NCBI GenBank assembly: GCA_000447185.1
Contig: KE646869.1
Location: 1-13,226 of the forward strand
Origin: Vairimorpha apis BRL 01
Taxonomy: Eukaryota; Microsporidia; Nosematidae
DNA length: 13,226 nt
Reading direction: 5' to 3'
In this document: positions 8,653-13,226 of the stretch, one piece after another
Numbering within the stretch: the first letter of the stretch is position 1
How the letters are laid out: every line of letters starts with the position of its first letter
Program-made: the position numbers and the translations under genes
Notes under the pieces: model-generated
Told to the model about the DNA's origin: nothing
Database searches by the model: none
The model's input: only the letters and a program-made list of their open reading frames with translations

Positions 8653-8724
8653 ATAAAAATGCAAATTCAAGTATAAAATTTCATGCATTTTTATCAATAT
8701 TTCTAAAGTTTTTGTAAAAACTTT
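8653..8724. repeat. two adjacent hairpins
   Basis: The first has 11-bp perfect arms, ATAAAAATGCA (8653-8663) and TGCATTTTTAT (8684-8694), with a 20-base loop. The second is AAAGTTTTT (8705-8713) and AAAAACTTT (8716-8724) with almost no loop, so it is really a palindrome. Their adjacency is unusual, but AT-rich DNA yields palindromes readily and no transcript is implied. Confidence 0.4.
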
Positions 8725-11700
8725 TCTTTAACAATACATATTTCTTTAATTGTATTTACTATTAATTTTTCATTAGATATTTTTTTTACTTATATAATTT
8801 ATGATATTGTTTAATAAAAATGACAAATAATGAATTGTTTAAATTTAAGATAACTCGACAAATTAAAATTAATTATATATAACAAATAATATGACAATTT
8901 TTAAAAACTAAATTTTATGTATTTATACTATAAGAATTTTATAACACAATACTATTATAAAATAGTTAATTTTAATATTTTTACATTTGTAATATGTTCA
9001 ATATAAGAAAATCATAATATTTAAATTTTATGTTATTAGTTTATAAGTACAAATCCATAAATATATATATTAGTTAAGGTGTATTTTACAAAACATCACA
9101 AAGAATTTATCTAATTTATTTAAATCGATATTTTAGAATAATATTGCATAAACAAAAATTTTAAAAGATATTATTAAAAAATTTTTCATTTTTTCACAAT
9201 TTAAAAAATATTCAAATAAAATAATATTTAAATTTTTGTATATTTGTCTATCAATAAAACAGTTATTTGTCTATTTTATTATTATATATATTCATCTTAT
9301 AATATTAATTTATTTGAAAATTAGTTTTTGCTTGTTTACAAATGAATTACAAATTCATAATTTAGATTATATCAACTTTAAAATAATATTTAAAAAATAC
9401 AAATCATATTAAAAAAATCATATGAGTTAAATTTAATTAAAATGATAATATATATAATAACAATATATATATTTTCAATATTAATTATTGTTTAAAAATC
9501 TTATAAAGTTAGTTAAATTAATTTTTTTTATCTTTAATATTACAAACATTATAATAATATTTTAAAGAAGAAATTAGTATAAACAGATATTTTTTGAATA
9601 AAATATAAACTTTTTTTTATTTAAATATGTATTTATTTATTTCAAAATATTTAATTTTAAGCAATAATATTGTATTTATTATAAAAATAAAAAAATAAAA
9701 ATCTTTTTTAAATGCATTTTTAAAAAAGACTAATATCTTATAATTTTTAAAATATAAAATATTTACTTAAAAATTTTTATTAGATACAATTTATAATAAC
9801 ATCTTTACAAAATAAAATATATTTTTAATAAAAATAATAAATTCTTAAAAATGAAAACCATTATTTTGTTTTCATAACCGATGCATAAGCTGATTTTAAT
9901 AGATTTATTTTATAATTTATGGCTATACATAAATATTATTGTTTGCAATTTTTAATTATTTTTTTTATATATTTTATTGTTAAAACATATATTTATATTA
10001 TTAATACTATCAATCATATTTCAAAAATAAATATTTAATTAATTTCTATTATTAAATATTTTTGTAATCTTAATTTAAAATGTTTCATTCTAGAAATTTA
10101 ATATTATTTATATTTTACAAATTAGTATAATTTCTTTTATTTGTAAATAGTTATGAATGATAATAATATTAAAAACTTTTACTTCTCACTTCTAATTATT
10201 AAAATACTGATAAAAATTAATTTAAAAAAATAATACTAAAATTTATTGTTTTTATACTAATGTAATATTTGATAAATGTTTTGATAAATTTTTTGTTTGA
10301 GCTATTGAGTATATATTAAATTTTTTTAATATATTCCAATTACATATCTTTTTTTTATTATACAAAAAAATAAATTTTATTAAATGTATATTTATTCGTT
10401 AATAACTTTACCATTGTAAACATTATTAATTAATTAATTTATTATATTGTTTATTTAAAAAGTTTCAATTTTTGTAAAAGTAAACTTAGAACACTAAATA
10501 TGCGTTAAGATGAAAATAATATAAACTTGGTATTATATCAAACATTTTTAATTATTATTAACATTTTAGAAATTAATGTTGTAAATTTAAGTCATATAAA
10601 ATTAAAATTTTATAATATATATTTTACATTTATATTATTAAATATATACAGAAAATATTATAATTTTAAATTAATTATTGTAATTATTGTCTCAAAGTAT
10701 AAAAAAATGATTAATAATTCATAAAATTAAAATATGATTGTAATTAAATAATGTCAAAGTAAATAATTTTATATTTTTTAAAAAGTGAATCTTTGTTAAC
10801 TAAAACAATATTTTAAAAATGAATCATATATAAAATTCAAAACTAAAGCATATATTTTTTTATAATAAAATATTAATTTTTGAATGAAACATTCAATTTA
10901 CAAATATTTATTACATCACATAATACATTATAGAAATATATAAAATGCATTAAATACTTAAATGTATAGAAATATCTTATAACGAAATATTTTAAATAAA
11001 TTTTATTTATTTCTTACATTTTAAAATTATGTAGATATATAGTTAGCTGGATATTTAAATTTATTTATAATCAATATATAATATTTAATATAACGTAAAA
11101 AAGTTTTTTATAAATAGATCTTTTTAATTTTTAATTTTGATTTTATACCTGGTAATAAACTTTAACTTATATAAAAATTATTTTTTTATTTAATAGTATC
11201 TAAAATATGATTTATGTTTATATTAATACTAGAAACAATAATTTTATTTATATAACATTTTATAATTACAGATTTATTTAGAATTTATTTATATGACAAT
11301 AAAAATTATATTCTAGAATTTTTTAAAAAATAACATTAAAGCATTTAAAATTGTATAATATTATATTTAAAAATTTAATTATTTGTTAATTTTTATATAA
11401 ATTTAGTTCTGATAACATCATAGACAAATAAGATAAATCAAAACCTAATTAATACATAAATTATATTTAAAAATTTTTAATAAAAAGTAATTTATAGTGA
11501 TTAAATGTATTCTAATATATTTGTAGTACCATTAATATTTTATTTTATCAAAAATATATAAATTCCTTAAAGATAATCATAAAAGCATTTATATCTTTCA
11601 AAATATTATAAAAAATTATTAGGTTAAAATGTATTATTCGAATAACATTATTAAATCTATATTTTATTTGTTTTTTTTACGTTTATAAAAATATTTAAAA

Positions 11701-11744
11701 ATTTATTGAAAATAGTAAGTATTTATACATTAGTTTTGATTTAT
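8725..11744. other. gene desert, second half
   Basis: Another 3 kb of A/T-only character. A small palindrome, ATGAAAAC (9851-9858) and GTTTTCAT (9868-9875), precedes a slightly G/C-richer patch (AACCGATGCATAAGCTG near 9876). A 65-codon run at 10527-10724 starts with TTG, has the amino-acid content of random AT sequence and is not called. No gene, RNA or complete repeat element is supported. Confidence 0.5.
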
Positions 11745-11995
11745 ATGAAATATTTTATTAATAATAGGTCCAGAAATCTTTATTAATTTAAATTATTTTT
11801 TATGCATCCTCAATTCATTCTTATCAAAATAAATATTTTTATGATATATTTTATTAATAATATGTTAGAAAATTTTATTTATATGTATAATTTTTTTAAA
11901 TTCGTAAATCTAGCTAATAGTAAAATTATTAAATTATATTTTTATGAAATATTTTATTAAAAATAGATACAAAAATCTTTATAAATGGTGTATAA
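11745..11995. repeat. three diverged copies of a ~100-bp tandem repeat
   Basis: ATGAAATATTTTATTAATAA at 11745, ATGATATATTTTATTAATAA at 11841 and ATGAAATATTTTATTAAAAA at 11944 start three copies spaced 96 and 103 bp apart. Each is followed by a TAG or TATG word, an AGAAA- or AAAAATCTTTAT-like stretch, and in copies 2 and 3 a TATAATTTTTTTA tract. Copy 1 also shares AGAAATCTTTAT with copy 3. The last copy runs up to the G/C-richer block at 11979. Confidence 0.55.
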
Positions 11996-12252
11996 TTTTT
12001 TTATATTTCTGTAATCCAAGTCGAGTAGCACTGAAAATATCTTCATTCATGCTTACATATGTGAAAATCATTTGATTTAACATATGACGACTTTTACAAC
12101 ACCTGAAAATGTATATATTTATATCATATGTTTTTTATTCATGTAGTATGACAATGTTTTATTCAGCAAACAGCAATCCGGATTAGTTTCAAAACTTCTG
12201 CCAATGGAGCCTCTGTACGTCTGTTTAATGATTTGTCTAACTTAATTGAATA
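11979..12252 (-). pseudogene. relic of an unidentified protein-coding sequence
   Basis: Composition switches abruptly here from near-pure A/T to a more balanced mix. On the minus strand, 29 codons are open at 12252-12166 and read in part SLNRRTEAPLAEVLKL, ending in TGA. In another frame 51 codons are open from 12134 to the TAA at 11979-11981 and read in part RHMLNQMIFTYVSMNED and ATRLGLQKYKK. Both peptides are complex and charged, unlike translated AT noise, and run in the same direction. I cannot name the family. The LNRRT...PLAEVLKLI style recalls the C-terminal part of some eukaryotic transposases, but this is only an impression. Stops and frame changes indicate decay. Confidence 0.35.
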
Positions 12253-12635
12253 TTACATTTGATAATATGACAGAAGTGTGTTTTTCAAACTGATTGTTTT
12301 TTCAATCAAATGTTACTTAGTAATCTATTGACAATCTTTTGCTTTAATTTCGTTTATGTTTTAATTTTCGTATTTTTTATTAAATAAGATACTCAATTTT
12401 TTTTAATTTCCCCTTAGTTTTAAAGAGAATGATTAATGTCAGATCATACAAACTGACGACTTAATGATATAATTAATGTTTCGATGTATTGGTATACAGA
12501 ACACACGTTTTTAATATATTATTTTAAATTTTGCAGATGAATTCTCAATATATTTTTTTATAAAATACTTATAAGTGAAAAATCAATAGAATTATACAAA
12601 TTTTATAATACTCAAAAAAATTTCAATAATAAAAT
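12253..12635. other. mixed-composition spacer, probably part of the same relic
   Basis: The segment up to about 12540 keeps the raised G/C content (CAGATCATACAAACTGACG, GTATTGGTATACAGAACACACG). On the minus strand, short open runs such as FCIPIHRNINYII (near 12500) and TKLKQKIVNRLLSNI (near 12330) look protein-like but are separated by stops. ACATTTGAT (12255-12263) and ATCAAATGT (12305-12313) form a 9-bp inverted repeat. From about 12540 the sequence returns to AT-rich 3' flank of the paralogue. Confidence 0.3.
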
Positions 12636-13226
12636 TTATTCTTGACTACATAAACCATAAAATATACATTTAACAACATTAACCAAAACTATCAAATTGT
12701 ATAAAAGTTTTAACTGTTTCTCATTATTTTTCAACATTCTTAAGTATTCCAATGATTCTTTTATATCAGTAGAATTCATTATTATATATAATTCAAAAAG
12801 AAAATTTATCAGCATCTGAAATATCTTTAAATATCATTTTTTTAAAATTATAATTCTTCAATTTATCTTTTTCGATAGACAACATATTAAATAGTTTAGT
12901 GTACCAGTCTATATTAAAATATTGTTTTTCATTTTTTAAAAGTATATATCAAAATTAGAATATTAAAATTACGAGGCATTGTTGTGTATGTATCACATAA
13001 AAATAAATTTTGTAATCCATAGACAAAATAACTCTTAATATGTTTATCAGATAATTTATTAGTAGTGTTTATTAGATATTTCAACATTTCATCCAATTCG
13101 AAATAAATATACATATTCCTTCTTAATAATTTCAATTTATGTTGTATTTTGTACATTTAAAGCTTCATTAGATAAATTAACATTTTTATGTCAACGAAAA
13201 TAAAATAGAAATAAAATAGTTACATC
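12636..13226 (-). pseudogene. decayed paralogue of the secreted protein gene at 4143-5578, 5' end outside window
   Basis: Pieces in successive frames align, in order, to residues 171-365 of the frame that begins at 5264 in the main gene. Matching pairs include GLQNLFLC with GLENIFIF, KQYFNIDWYTKLFNML with KEYFDIYWKEKLVNIL, and LYNLIVLVNVVKC with INYLVDAVNNIKC. An in-frame TGA lies at 13191-13193. Three frame changes, each needing one base to be skipped, fall on homopolymers: the A run near 13143-13146, six A at 12932-12937, and the T runs at 12795-12804. Translation ends at TAA 12636-12638. The 75-codon ATG frame at 12929-13156 is only one fragment. Because it shares strand and C-terminus with the intact copy, it is a duplicate of the same gene family. 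The N-terminal region and any signal peptide lie beyond the window. Assembly error could explain single frameshifts but hardly three plus a stop. Confidence 0.75.

Noticed and set aside
10527..10724. 65-codon plus-strand open frame
   Set aside because: It starts with TTG, has no complexity beyond Ile/Asn/Phe/Tyr/Lys, shows no composition change from its surroundings, and one or more such runs are expected by chance in the desert.
12000..12180. tRNA or 5S rRNA in the G/C-richer block
   Set aside because: No B-box (GGTTCGAATCC-like), no acceptor-stem pairing and no known small RNA core could be found on either strand.
13191..13193. TGA read as tryptophan (altered code)
   Set aside because: The intact copy uses TGG for its tryptophans, and the region has frameshifts too, so ordinary pseudogene decay explains the TGA.
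1..13226. Organellar (mitochondrial) DNA
   Set aside because: The A/T content would fit, but there are no respiratory genes, rRNA or tRNA, and the main gene encodes a secreted protein with a nuclear-style start context.

Overview
The window is eukaryotic nuclear DNA of extreme A+T content with very low gene density. The best guess is a microsporidian with an expanded, gene-poor genome. Reasons: intronless reading frames; a putative secreted, asparagine/isoleucine/lysine-rich protein of no recognisable wider family; a CCC trinucleotide three bases before that gene's start codon (a motif known upstream of many microsporidian genes); and related gene copies in decay. The assignment rests on style, not on a marker gene. 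Another AT-rich lower eukaryote, such as an anaerobic gut fungus, cannot be excluded.

Layout. 1-660 holds degenerate tandem repeats, with G/C-richer 30-bp units at the very start. 661-1150 is featureless AT sequence. 1150-1640 is a TAATAAT/TCTCTC minisatellite tract. 1673-1806 is a G-rich block. 1995-2560 is a small cassette: two direct repeats of about 113 bp, 452 bp apart, with a 79-codon ORF (2237-2476, + strand) whose 3' end lies inside the second repeat. 2561-4142 is intergenic, with an 18-bp-stem hairpin (2825-2870) and a 21-bp tandem repeat (3091-3162). 4143-5578 (- strand) is the main gene: a predicted signal peptide followed by a long helical, partly coiled-coil protein, split by one -1 frameshift. 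5585-11740 is a gene desert of about 6 kb. 11745-11990 has three diverged copies of a ~100-bp repeat. 11979-12540 has a more balanced composition and looks like the relic of a protein-coding sequence. 12636-13226 (- strand) is a decayed paralogue of the main gene, cut by the window edge.

The two related copies are the main biological content. The gene at 4143-5578 and the pseudogene at 12636-13226 are on the same strand and align over about 195 residues, ending at nearly the same C-terminal position. This suggests a lineage-specific secreted protein family that expands by duplication and decays by frameshift. The frameshift in the better-preserved copy falls exactly on an A AAA AAC heptamer and needs a -1 shift, so programmed frameshifting is a real alternative to mutation or assembly error. 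No RNA genes, CRISPR arrays or complete mobile elements were recognised.
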